Positions 43,050 through 54,589 of a DNA stretch of 64,000 nt are shown in pieces (the stretch's first letter is position 1; every line of letters starts with the position of its first letter). The notes beneath the pieces were generated by a model, which was given only the letters and a program-made list of their open reading frames with translations, had not been told where the DNA came from and ran no database searches. Both the position numbers and the translations under genes were made by a program. Source of the DNA: Vandiemenella viatica (taxonomy: Eukaryota; Arthropoda; Insecta; Orthoptera; Morabidae); the NCBI GenBank assembly GCA_031002005.1, contig CM061914.1:190110685-190174684 (forward strand), in the 5' to 3' direction.

Positions 43050-43800
43050 ATGTTACAATTCGTAATAATTTGTCGTGGAATGAGCATATCGAGAATGTAA
43101 TTGGGAAAGCAAATCGTATGCTTCGATTTCTAGGTCGTAATTTAAAACAATGCACTCCGGAAGTTAAATCGATTGCGTACAAGTCACTAGTGAGGCCTCA
43201 CTTGGAATATTGTTGCTCTGTATGGGGTCCCCATCAAAAGGGATTAATGGAGGCATTAGAGATGGTCCAAAGAAGAGCCGCCCGATTCGTGACAGGTATA
43301 TATAGTTGGAGGGAAAGCGTAAGTGCCATGTTGAAGGAGTTAGGTTGGGAAGACCTGGAGCACCGAAGGCGTTGCTCTCGACGGAAGCTAATTGAAAAAT
43401 TCTCGACTGACGTATTTCGGAATGACAGCAAACAAATATTGCTACCAGCAACATTCATATCTCGGAATGACCGCGAAAATAAGATAAGAGAAATCAGGGC
43501 CAGAACCGATTCATTTCTCTACTCATTTTTCCACGAGCGATTAGGGAATGGAATAGAATGGATTTACCGGGCGAGTAAACACAAAATCGGACAGGAGTAG
43601 CTTCCGATAAAGCTCTCCGGCCATCCTGATCTGGGTTTTCCATGGTTTCCCTAGATCGCTCCAGGCGAATGCTGGGATGGTTCCTCACAATAGCCCATGG
43701 GCGCCACCTTCCATATCCCGTATATCCCTTCCAAACCATTACCTTTCCTGATAGGTGCAATGCACCCTCCGCCAAACACTTTTAGTGAATCGCGGAGTAA
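43050..43800 (+). mobile_element. LINE 3' fragment (family L2), longest copy
   Basis: One frame of 176 residues: SWNEHIENVIGKANRMLRFL, SLVRPHLEYCCSVWGPH, RRAARFVTGIY, MLKELGWEDLEHRRRC, LYSFFHERLG. A missing T in the ttttt run at about 43527 shifts frame where other copies read FFPRAIREWN. The 3'UTR holds ctgggttttccatggtttcc, the SINE-shared core, and ends (taatag)n at 43795. Confidence 0.88.
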
Positions 43801-43869
43801 TAGTAATAGTAATATGTTACAAAGACAAATAAAGAGAACAAAAATAAACATTAATTTTTACAACTGAAT

Positions 43870-44510
43870 TTTGTCAAAAGTCATATTGAATTCAATTAAC
43901 AATTTTGCTCAAATTCTTGAATGGAGTAGAAGGAGTTGCCAATAAGATCATTTCTCAGTGTTTCTTTAAATGTATCTTTACTATCTGCAAACTGTTTTAT
44001 ACTGTTGGGAAGTATATTAAGCAGATGTATCCCAGAATAATTAACTCCTATTTGTGCTAATGACAGAGATCTTTATGTTTTATGCAACTTATTTCCGTTT
44101 CATATATTGAAATTGTGTACCTGTAAGTTAGATGTAAACAGGTTAAAATGATACACAGTATGCTAATAGCTCTTTTCTGAGCTATGAAAACATTTTTACT
44201 TTGTAAAGAGTGTCCCCAAAAAACTATGCCATATGACACCACTGAATGAAAATATGAGGAGTACACCTGTTTGTTTAATTCTAGGTCTGCTGTTAAAAAA
44301 ACTGTTCGTATAGCAAAGGTGACACTACTTAACTTATTCAGTAGTGAAGTGTTATGTTTGTGCCAACAGAGTTCATCTATTTTACTGCCAAGGAGTTTTA
44401 TTCTCTTTGTTTCTAAGATTGTGTTATTTTTATAGCTTACTTGTAAATCTGGCTGTGCATAATTTTTTGTTTTAAACCTAATATAATGTGTTTTTTTTTT
44501 CAAAATTTAA
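43870..44510 (-). mobile_element. LINE RT C-terminal fragment (L7)
   Basis: 148-residue frame: HYIRFKTKNYAQPDLQVSY, IKLLGSKIDELCWHKH, KLSSVTFAIRTVF, VVSYGIVFWGHSLQSKNVF. This is the connection region after the RT domain of Jockey/X/BS-like non-LTR elements. Frame broken below 44057. Confidence 0.8.
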
Positions 44511-44519
44511 TTTTGATGA

Positions 44520-45389
44520 ATTTGCGTTAAACCAATTTTCTACTTCACTAAGTACTTCATTTAGTGAGGAACGGTTTTTAATAGAATTTCCACAAGGATC
44601 GATACTTGGTTCTATAACCATCCAGCCCTCCCCCCCTCCCCCAACCTTTAATAATTCTTGTTAATTTGCTAGTTATCGGACTTCTTTTTTTGACGGAGAT
44701 TGACCGCATTAACTTTTAGCAGTATCAAAGTAACAGGGGACAGGAACTGATTACCAAATAAAATAAGTGGACAGATGATGAACAACACAAAGTCGAATTA
44801 TATTCTGTCCAATTTAAACACATTGGTTACAAAGGTCTACACTCGAAAGTGGAACCCGTATTCAAACAACAAGTTCATAAAATTGTCTAGTAACACAAAG
44901 CATCACCAGTTTGCAATCAAACAAGTCCACGACAGTTTTCCATCAGCAACTCACCATATCTTAAGAGTCACTTAAAAGCAGCTACACACGTCATATTGGT
45001 GGTTTTAATTTACTTCACTTCATAACCTGTAGTGACACACAGAGAAAGAGAAATATTAATCGACTCCCATCATTCTGGGCAGACTTACGGTGCAGGCAGA
45101 CACAGCAATACGTCATATTGAGCCACTGAGCTCCATAATTTTTTTTATTATTATTATTTTTTTTATTGTCATTTCATTCTTTTTCCCAGGGGGGGAAGGC
45201 GGGATGGCAGCACACAAGTCGTGCTCTTCAGCCTAGTGTTACATTTTTACAAAAGATGTGATTATAAATATAATAGTTACAAGATCTTTTTACAATAATT
45301 ATTGATTTTTTCAGTTTTTTAAACATAATCAGAGTGCTGTTATTTGAAGGTTTTACAGAATATCAAGCAGATTTACTAATTGTTTTCAG
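44520..45389. other. No gene seen
   Basis: AT-rich with a C run near 44629 and a T-rich tract at 45140-45180. Confidence 0.5.
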
Positions 45390-47187
45390 TTAGATGGGTT
45401 TAAAGGGTGGGATATATTTTGGGTCGCTTCTCTTGGTCGGGTATTGGTGGTGGTCGGTCTGTGTGATGAGTCAGGATAAGGATATTGAGGAGATGTAATG
45501 TGGGTGGTACTTGTTTGTAGGGGATGGGGAGATGGTTCGGTGATTAGGTTTAAGGTTATAGGATTATTGTTAGGAAGACTGTTGATTGAGTATTTTATGC
45601 GGAGGGATTCTAAGTGGATTAGGATCTGGGGAAAATTCATTTGGGTGTACAATAGATGGGTGGGTGATGGCAGTCGGATACGGTAGGCGATACGGAGTGC
45701 GTGGCGTTCTATAATTTGAAGTCTATTGTAAAAGCGGTCGGGAGCGGATAACCATGAGAGGTGACCATTGGTAAGGATGGGGCGGAGGAATGCTTTATAT
45801 GTGTTAATGATGACGTTGCTGCGGAGTCCCCAGGATTTGCCCGTGAGTAATTTCAGGAGGTTCAGTCGGGTAGTGGCTTTAGTGATGATAGTTTTGAGGT
45901 GGTGTTTCCAGGTTAGATGACGGTCGAGAGTGATGCCTAGGTATTTAACAGTTGGTTGTTGTTGGATGGGATGACTATAGATGGTAATATTGAAGTCGGC
46001 GAGGCGGTATCTTCTGCTAGTTTTTACAAAAATGATGGCTTGAGTTTTATTAGGATTTATAATTAGTCTCCAGCGGTTGCACCATTTTACAAATTTGTCC
46101 AGTTCTTTCGGTATGAATTTTTGTGATTGTTGAAGTGTGATACAGGGCTAGGTAGGCGGTGTCGTCGGCGTATTTGAGGATGTATGTGGGTGGTGCAGGT
46201 ATGGTTATGTCAGAAATGTAAAGGATGTACAGGAGTGGCGAGAGGACGGATCCTTGGGGGACACCTGCGGTAGGAGAAAAAAATGCGGGGGAAGAAGTTA
46301 TTAATGGCTAAAAATTAGGTGCGGTGTGTGAGGAAGGAGGCTATTGTACGGATGTAGGTGATGGGTAAGGCGAAGGTTTGTAATTTAAAAATGAGTCCGG
46401 CGTGCCAAACGCGGTCGACGGCTTTTTCTATATCTAGTAGGATGAGGATTGCGGATCGGTGGGAGTTGGTGTGGGTGGTCAGGAGGTGAACTAGTTTGAG
46501 GAGTTGGTCTTGGTTGGATAGTTTTGGGCGGAAACCACACTGGGCTGGGGATAGGAGTGAGTGTTGGGATAGGTGTTGGTAGATTCTTTTTGATAAAATG
46601 GTTTCAAATACTTTACTAAAGACAGAGGTGAGGCTGATCGGTCGGTATGATTTGGGGTCTGATTTGGGCTTATTTGGTTTTGGGAACATGAGAATTTTTG
46701 AGGATTTCCATTTGGGAGGGTAGATGCCGGAGTATAGGATGAATGTGTATGGAAGAGCAAGGAGTTGATGGAAGGGTCGGGGTGCTTCTTTGATGTGTCT
46801 GTATGTGATGGAGTCAGGGACGGGAGCTGTATTTTTCTTGGAGTGAAGGACGGATAGGATGTCATTAGTTGTGATGGGGGTGTTAAGCCCAGTGCGGCTG
46901 ACGGTTTGAATGTAGTTGAAATCGGGTTTGAGTGGTGGTAGTGAAGGGTCGGCACGCTGTTCTATGATGGCGGAGTCAGTGTAGTCAAATCGGGGGTCTC
47001 CATATTGTGTTCTGTGGGCCTTAAATACTCTCCAGCTAACTGTATATGGGATTGACTCATGTCTTTTCCGCGTTGTTGTTACCAACCCTGCCTTCAAGAA
47101 TTTCTTTCTGTTTTTCCATTCCCTCTGCGTCATGAAGGAAACTACAGACAATACCCTTCTCAGGAGGGTTTCGTGGGGTGGTATCAA
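45390..47187 (-). mobile_element. Jockey-like LINE, RT domain nearly complete (L6)
   Basis: 46315-47187 encodes 290 residues: PKPNKPKSDPKSYRPISLTS, QCGFRPKLSNQDQLLKLV, ILILLDIEKAVDRVWH (RT motif A). After a stop at 46315, the minus strand continues with VPQGSVLSPLLYILYI and KYADDTAYLAL (catalytic YADD near 46165), then FVKWCNRWRLIINPNKTQ, TVKYLGITLDRHLTWKHH and a C-terminal part to 45390. The endonuclease domain is missing, so it is 5'-truncated. Motif A has V where F is usual (KAVDRV). Confidence 0.9.
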
Positions 47188-47321
47188 AACTCATGGAGGG
47201 CACAGGGTGACTGACCTTTCAGCGTGACCTGTGCCATATTGGCTTCAACAGCAGTGTCCTGAAATTCCAAACTCAAATATATTACCTGCTTCACTATCGA
47301 TTGAGGTTCTTAATTCTATTT

Positions 47322-47556
47322 ACCGAGTGTGGTGGTGTAACGGTTAGCGTTCTGGCCTCGCAGTCGGGAGGACGGCGGTTCGAATCCCAGTCCGGGAATC
47401 CAGATTTGGGTTTTCCATGATTTCCCAAATCACTCCAGGCAAATGCCGGGATGCTTCCTTCAAAAGGCCATGTCCGAATTCCTTCCCATTTCTTGCCCCC
47501 ATCCTTTCCCGTCTCTAAAGACCTCGCTGTTAGACAGTCGTTTAGTAGATTAAAAA
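47322..47556 (+). mobile_element. SINE, full length
   Basis: Head taccgagtgtggtggtgtaa, A box tggtgtaacgg and B box ggttcgaatcc both intact, core, tail, A-rich end. The best-preserved promoter boxes in the window. Confidence 0.9.
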
Positions 47557-47656
47557 ATATATTTCTTATTAACTATTCAATCCTATCTTTTAGAGTTCCT
47601 AATTGTAGTTATAAACACTTTTATGCCTTAATTATGTCTTGTGGTGTCACAGTTCC

Positions 47657-47880
47657 CTTTGTTTTACTTATGGCTTTACGACCTGTCGACGTCGAGGTCA
47701 TTAGAGGCGGGATGGGATGGATTGAGGACAAGGAATGGGAAGGAATTCGGCCATGGCCTTTTTGAAGGCAGCATCTCACACATTCGCCTGGTGTGGTTTG
47801 GGGAAACCATGGAAAACCAAATCTGGATGCCCGGGATTCGAACCCGCGTCCTCCCGAATGCGAGGCCATCACAGTTACCC
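47657..47880 (-). mobile_element. SINE, 5' end damaged
   Basis: Tail cgtcgaggtcattagaggcg, core, B box (ggattcgaaccc), then an eroded head. It lies 100 bp from the previous SINE in opposite orientation. Confidence 0.88.
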
Positions 47881-48276
47881 TAAGTGTTGTTCAATAAACT
47901 CTCATTATCTGCATTGCATTTATGTTTATTTAAAGTAAGGAAGATTTTAAATGTTGAAAATATACTTGGCGTAGAGTGGGACCCTCACGTCTTGAGATCC
48001 TCTACTTAATTAATTGAATTTCCTCAAGGATCGATACTGGCTTCCAAATTATTCAACATCTTACCGTCACCTTGACACATGCAAGCCTCGTATGCAACAG
48101 AAAACAGACTACTGCAAATATTACTACTGTGTTCTGAAAAGTTCTAGACCTAGAAAGTAGGCGGATTTGTAGAGCGTTTGGTATCTTATTATTTTAGTAC
48201 TGTAGGTGCGTATCAGAATGTGCCGTTTATCCCACGTCCAAATTGCCATTCTTCCTTCCTATTGACATCTTTGCCT

Positions 48277-48521
48277 TTTTTTTTACTTATGGCTTTACGC
48301 CTCGTCGACGTCGAGGTCATTAGAGGCGGGATGGGACTGGGGACAAGGATCGGGAAGGAATTCGCCCATGGCCTTCTTGAAGGAAGCATCCCGGTATTCA
48401 CCTGGAGTGGTTTCGGAAAACCATGGAAAACCCAAATCTGGATTCCCGGACGGGGATTCGAACCGGCGTCCTCCCGAATGCGAGGCCAGAACGCTAACTA
48501 CTCACCCACCACGTTCGCTAT
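48277..48521 (-). mobile_element. SINE, full length
   Basis: Poly-T at 48277-48285, tail, core, B box, head ending cccaccacgttcg. Confidence 0.9.
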
Positions 48522-49250
48522 CTTTGCATTTCAGCTCTCTTGTGCCCACAACTTCTTTCGCGGCTTGTACCCACATTTTGTTGTGTCTCTTCAATGTTAT
48601 TCTTTTTAACGACTTCCCAATTCCACATTCCTATTGGCAACCTCAATTAATCCTTCCTTATTACGTGTCCATGCCATGCTGCCATCTTCGTATATTAATT
48701 AGGATGTCGTTTTCCTTCATTTACATTCTGTCTCTCACGATTCTGTTTCGAATACCAAACAGGGATTATGCATGAATGCATAAATGCATAAATGTACAGA
48801 TGCTGCAAGAAACTTCAATTTGTTTTCTACGACCCTATTAAAAATCAGCAAAGTATTTTGATGTAATAAGATTTTATACTTTATGCAGATGCCGTGTTGA
48901 GTAATAATTATCGACAAAGTTCTGCAGTTGTAATTACTTCTCTGGAATTTCCGCTGCGTCTGTATGTTTTCCATCCCAGGTTGGGATTGGAACGTCGCCA
49001 GCGGAACAAAGAATGTGGCGGAGCAGAACAACACGCAAAGTAATTACTTCTTTAAAACTTTAACCTAAGTCTTGTAGTTCGCTAATGCTTTCGTCATCTG
49101 TTATACAGACTAACGGCTGTTCAGACCACCTTTGTAACATTAGCTTATCGCATTGGGTTTGACCTCTAGACATTGTGTTGACCTCCAAGAATTGACGAGA
49201 TCATTGGTAGTGATGCGTGTACCCCCAGGGATATGTGAGGTAAATTCAAG
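48522..49250. other. No gene seen
   Basis: AT-rich unique sequence. Confidence 0.5.
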
Positions 49251-49251
49251 G

Positions 49252-49470
49252 GGTACGACATACGGGAGGATGCCGGTTTGAATCCGGGCACAGGAAAAGA
49301 GATTTGTGTTTTCCATGGATTCCCCAAATCACTCCAGGCAAAAGCCGGGATGTTTCCTTGAAAAAGCAATGGCCGAATTTCCTCCCATTCCCCCCCCCTT
49401 CTGTTCCATCCGGCCTCTAATGACCTCGACGTTGACGGGTCGTAATACCATAAGTAAAAAAATTAAAAAA
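49252..49470 (+). mobile_element. SINE, 5'-truncated
   Basis: Starts at the B box (ggtttgaatccgggc), with core and tail, ending in an A-rich stretch near 49470. Confidence 0.85.
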
Positions 49471-50445
49471 TTGAGGAGGGGGGCGGGGTTACGAGCGGTA
49501 ATTTGTAAGATAGTTGAAAAAAAAGACAAACTTTGTACGTACGTGTGTGCGTTTGTGAATTATATTTTAGATGGGGACTAAAAGACGTTTATGAAGCTAC
49601 AAAGCAGCAATAATATCTGTACTGCCATTTTGTACAATGTACCTTTGCGAGAGTGAATTTTCGGCTGCGACAAACGTAAAAATCTAACATCTGCACCGAC
49701 TTCAACTCGAGGATGATTGCAGTTCGAAGCTTAGTAAACAACAACCAAATTTCTCAGATCTATGCAAAGAGAAACGGGAACATCTGTCACATTAAACGTA
49801 AATAAACATTTTTTGATGTTCATTATTACTAGAATCGTTATGATAACACTTTTGAATACTGGTCAATTTTTTTTGGCGTTTGTTATTAAATTAAAATTAA
49901 ATTAAATCAAATAAATAAAAAAAAACAGACTGCCGTTCAGCTCATTACGTGCTGGATGTCCTGTGCTCGGAACCTGAACAAGTTTCTCCAAGTTGGACGC
50001 TCAGAAACCCCTCCCTCCCTTTCCTATCCCATTGAGTCATCTGCCCGAAAAGTATCGATGCCTGAGCGCTCAGACATTCAATATGGAGCTCGTGTAAGCT
50101 ACCAATTATCCTCGTAAACAATTACCGAGTTGTGAAGTAACCACTCCGTTAGTGGACGATGGCGTGTTATTCAGACGATAACGGCCCAATCCTCCTCTCC
50201 CAACACATGCAAGCTGTTAGCGGGGATAGTATTAATATAACCGCCAAAGAAATTGAAAGCTTTCATTGCAAAGTCTAGAAAGGAAAACCTCACTTCTCGG
50301 TTCGAAATATTATTGAATTTAATCTACACCCTTCATTGACAAAACTTTTAAGATACTTGTGTTACGTTGAAAGGAATCTCCCATACATTTTACAAGCTAT
50401 TTTAGTGAAAAGCCTGTAAAAAATTGAAGCTTTTGAAATTTGGCG
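49471..50445. other. No gene seen
   Basis: AT-rich sequence; a lower-AT patch at 49970-50210 without coding features. Confidence 0.5.
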
Positions 50446-50449
50446 CTAT

Positions 50450-50770
50450 TGAATGATGCTTGAAAATTAAGTGGACAGATAGAGTACGAATTGGATGAGG
50501 TTTGGAAATAATGCATAAAAAATATTAATTTGTAGCAGAGATTTCTAGAAAGAAGAGACAGGCTGGTCCGTCATATCTTGAGAAATGCTGGATTGGTTAA
50601 TTTGTTAGTGGTGGGAACAGTAGAAGGTGAGAACTGTAGAGGAAGACAGGGATTAGGATATATGAAGTAGATAACTGAGGACGTAGGTTACAATTGATAT
50701 TTTGAGATGAAGAGATTAGCGCAAGATAGGGATGAAAGATTGCATCAAACCAGTCGAAAGACTAATAACG
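50450..50770 (+). mobile_element. LINE 3' remnant (family L4)
   Basis: Same as 53215-53640 with more stops: RRDRLVRHILRNAGLVNLL, VEGENCRGRQGLGY. Confidence 0.7.
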
Positions 50771-51489
50771 GAAAAAAATGAAAAGACTTTGGTCACAGCA
50801 TATAACCTTCTCCTTGCAATGAGACATTCACACTGCAAGCGCGCCCAATCAACAATCGCTGTCTGCACGTCTGTGCCATGGAGGAAGGAAATATAAGGAG
50901 GAGAAATGACGTTAAATCTGTGACGCCGCCTCTAAACTCTCGGCTGATACTGCGCATGCGCGGTGGCGGCAGCGGTCATATTGCGAATCCATACAAATGC
51001 AAAGTTCACATTGTGTTTGATGCTGTGATTACTTCATTTTCTAATGTGTCTAAGTATTTTATAGAGCCATCTTGTGCCATCTAGGAATCTTAATGAAGCA
51101 AACGATGTTGTTACCCAAAATGCAGTTTGCGATTCAAATACACGTGTGTGGATGTGTCTACATAGTTTGATTCTGTAGTGGCAATTTAGTGGAGATTCTG
51201 GTTAGGTCTAAATGCAGTCTGTATCAGAATGGTTTTGTTGTTGCATATATAAGAGACAAAGAATTTATCTATTATTGTTACTAATTTCATGACAACCATG
51301 TTAGTGACAAAACGTGTATCGCGATGTAAACTACTTCCAGCTATTCCCAATTAAGCTTACGATGTATGGCAACAAGATAACTATTTTTATTCTGGTCTAG
51401 GCCGCATTTCAACCTAACCACAAGTGGTAGTAACAAAACTGAAATATCCATTATGCATGTCAATCAAGTAATGCATTGTGGCTTTGGCA

Positions 51490-51945
51490 GAATTAATTTT
51501 TGGTCCATGCCGCATCCCAACCCAATCGCCTCAATTTGGAGACAGTATATCCCGACAACTAAGCAAGATATCGAAAAATTTTATTTTTTATTTTCGATTT
51601 GTCTCGTCGTGTTACATAAGAATCCATCATCAAATTTGACTTTTGCGAAATTTTTCTTCTGCATTTCAACTCAAGACACCTCGCTTTTGATACACTATAT
51701 CTCTAGAACTAGGCGAGATATCAGAAATTTTTATTCTTTATTTTTTATTTGTCTCGTCTTTTTAAATAAGAATCCATCATCAAATTTGACTTTGACCAAT
51801 TTTTTTCTTCTGAATTTCAACCGAAAACATGTCACATTTGAGACAGAATATCTCGAAAACTAAGCAGGATATCAAAAAATTTTATTCTTCATTTTTTATT
51901 TGTCTCATCGAGTTACATAATAATCCATCAACAGATTGCGGGGTT
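51490..51945. repeat. 150-bp tandem repeat, three copies
   Basis: aatccatcat at 51621 and 51771, and aatccatca at 51922, are about 150 bp apart. Each unit has tatctc-aactaagc-agatatc and tttgtctcgtc. Units are clearly diverged. Confidence 0.85.
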
Positions 51946-53210
51946 ACGTTTATCCTAGAGTCCCCTTGAGATTTTTGTACATATACCCCGTGTCTGTATG
52001 GGTACAGCCTAGCCCCCCACTCCTCCTCCGCCCGGCGTCACTTCAATGCGTGGTGAAGGTCTCTTGCGTCGTCTCCATATATTTGTTTCCTCCATGATCT
52101 GTGCTGGCCAGTTTCAAAGATTGTTACACAACGTAGATAACAACACGATGCTATCACGGTTACTAAACAAACTATAGTCTGTGGAAACCCAACAATATAT
52201 TATTTCAAATATTAATGCAATTGTTCAGGATTCTTATTAACTATTTTTTCACTACACAAGCACGAGATATGGCCCATTTTTATAAGAATTCTTCATGTGG
52301 TATCTCATTTTACGTATTTCCTGTAATCGAGCAGACACTTTTAAAACGATTAGAACTACCATTCATTGCTATCTATACATCTCCTAAAATTGTCTTTGTG
52401 TCAGTATATGTGGAGATGGAGCTAAGTAATAATCTATGTCACCAAAGATACTCTTCTTTATTCCTTTGCCAGACATGCTGTCCGTCCATAGTTCTACATA
52501 ATTCAACAAAAAGATATTATTGTTTACACCATTCTAAAAAATCATTACTATTAATGACATTTTTGCATATTAATTTTTAGTGTTTCCATCCATTACCTCA
52601 CACTGCTCAAGGGCAACATGCGTTGACGATATAAGAGAACCTCGGCACGAGTTTTCCTTCGCTTCTCCTTGTGGTTCCAGAATATGTGTTGTCGTTTCTT
52701 CTGGCCAGTACCTCTCGTCGCATTAACATACCATTAACAAACTGGACCCAGATACATCGCTGGAAATAGTGGGAACGGGATCTGGACAGGGCCGTTCCAG
52801 TGCGTACTCCATCAGCGCGTGTGATCGGGCGGTCCAGCTAATCGCTCCAGTCATCTCCAGGCACCGGTTCAATAGCCTCCACGCCTTGTCACACGTTAGG
52901 AAAGCCACGAGGTGAGACCTCAGCGCAAGTAGGCGTATCAAGTGGGCTGGTCATAGTGCTCGCAAAACAGATAATATATGCAAATACCGGAAAATATCGA
53001 TATTATCGACTTTATGCGGCCGATATGATCGATTATCGATATCTGCCTGGTGTCGATATAAATATCGACATATTTATCGATATTGATATTGACTTGCATC
53101 CCCAAGTGTATCTCAAAAGCCCAAAACCGTACGTACCACTGACTTAGTCAACCATGTGCTTCGGTGTGGACTAAAATCTTTTAGTTTCAGATATTAATCT
53201 AGGACTTAGA
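51946..53210. other. No clear gene; unknown 72-residue ORF and tatcgata-rich patch
   Basis: The minus frame 52941-52723 (LVAFLTCDKAWRLLNRCLEM...) lies in a GC-richer patch and has exon-like composition, but I see no family or splice support. 52980-53095 is dense in atcgatat motifs like the element at 60024. Confidence 0.4.
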
Positions 53211-53214
53211 AACA

Positions 53215-53640
53215 ATTTTTTAAAACTCGATGTGTGTATGATAGCGAATCATGGATTTAGAAATATCGAAAAGAAGCAAAATTTAAGCATTTGAAATGTG
53301 GTACTAAAGAAGGATGCTGAAAATTAGATGGACGGATAAAATAGGAAATGAACGAGTTTTGAAAATGACGGGTGAGAAAAGAAGTTTGCAGTAGAAGATT
53401 ACAGAAAGAAGAGACAGGATGGTTGGTCATATTTTAAGACATGGAGGATTGGTTAATTTGTTAGTGGAGGGAACGGTCGAAGGTAAGAACTGTAGAGGAA
53501 GACAGAGATTAGAATATATGAAGCAGTTAATTGAGGACGTAGGGTGTAAGGGGTATGTAGAGATGAAGAAATTAGTACAAGATGGGAAGGGATGGAGGAC
53601 TGCATCAAACCAGTAGAAATGCTGATGACAGCACAAAAGT
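53215..53640 (+). mobile_element. LINE 3' fragment (family L4)
   Basis: Plus frames show YDSESWI, FEMWY-like residues, then 65 residues RMVGHILRHGGLVNLLVEGT, CRGRQRLEYMKQLIEDVG and DGKGWRTASNQ before the stop. This is the endonuclease/RT C-terminus typical of many insect non-LTR elements. Confidence 0.8.
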
Positions 53641-54338
53641 AAAAAATAAATGCATTTGTGAGCTTTTAATGACAATCACTTTGTGAATAAATTCAAATTC
53701 CATTTCTTGTGAACCCATTTATTTTATGTAATCCTTTGAAATATATCATGTTTGAACGTAATACTAATCCTATTCAATCAAGTCAAATAACCTTTAGTGT
53801 TTCATGGGCTAATACTAACCAGGGTATTTATCTAGTCAAGTAATTACCAGCCTCATTAAGAGATCATTGTAAGTTCATATTAGTATTACAGTATACGTCC
53901 AATTAAAAATCAGTCTTAGCTCATAATCCGCACTCAGCGCATACTCGTAAAAGTTAAGTGTGGACAAAGTCTGACGTCTCCCGTCTACTTCTTTGTGTCG
54001 ATAATCGATTCCGCCGCGTTCTGCGACACAAGATGGGCCACTTGTTGCAACTTACGGCTCCCGCTTTACGAGCTGCCCTTAAAGGGCCTCTAATTAATTA
54101 CACGACACCCGTGATTATTTAGGAGTAAAGTGCGTCTGTTATGAGCCAATTAAGTCGTTAATATGAAGCGGTGTCTGCCGCGAATTCATTCAGTGCTGTG
54201 CTCCGTCGAGTGTGAACATCGCAGGAGGATGATTGCATAATGCATAGCCGTCCTTATTGGAAGCCTTCCTCCTGGATATGCGGCATCACTCATAAAGAGA
54301 GACTTCCAAAACCGGTCGTGTTGAACAGATCCCATTTA
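53641..54338. other. No gene seen
   Basis: Mixed sequence with no coding features. Confidence 0.5.
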
Positions 54339-54440
54339 TTTGTTTATTTGTTTTTGTTTGTTTGTTTGTTTGTTTTTTGTTTGTTTTTTGTTTTTGTTTG
54401 TTTGTTTGTTTTTTGTTTTTGTTTGTTTGATTGTTTGGCT
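54339..54440. repeat. (GTTT)n microsatellite
   Basis: Impure tgtttgtttg/tttttg tract of about 100 bp. Confidence 0.9.
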
Positions 54441-54588
54441 TTTTTCGATGCAGTCATTAGTCTTTCGACTTGTTTGATGTAATCGTCCATCCCTTCCTAT
54501 TTTGTGCTAATCTCTTCATGTCTACATACCCCTTACAACCCACGTCCTCAATCATCTCCTTCATGTATTCTAATTTCTGTCTTCCTCT
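54441..54588 (-). mobile_element. LINE 3' remnant (family L4)
   Basis: Reverse complement of the 53480-53625 region: the tgcagtc...cttccta and cctcaatcatctcctt-type blocks match. Confidence 0.75.
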
Positions 54589-54589
54589 A

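Noticed and set aside
47322..47400. tRNA gene
   Set aside because: A and B boxes are present, but cloverleaf stems do not close and the sequence continues into the SINE body with a poly-A end.
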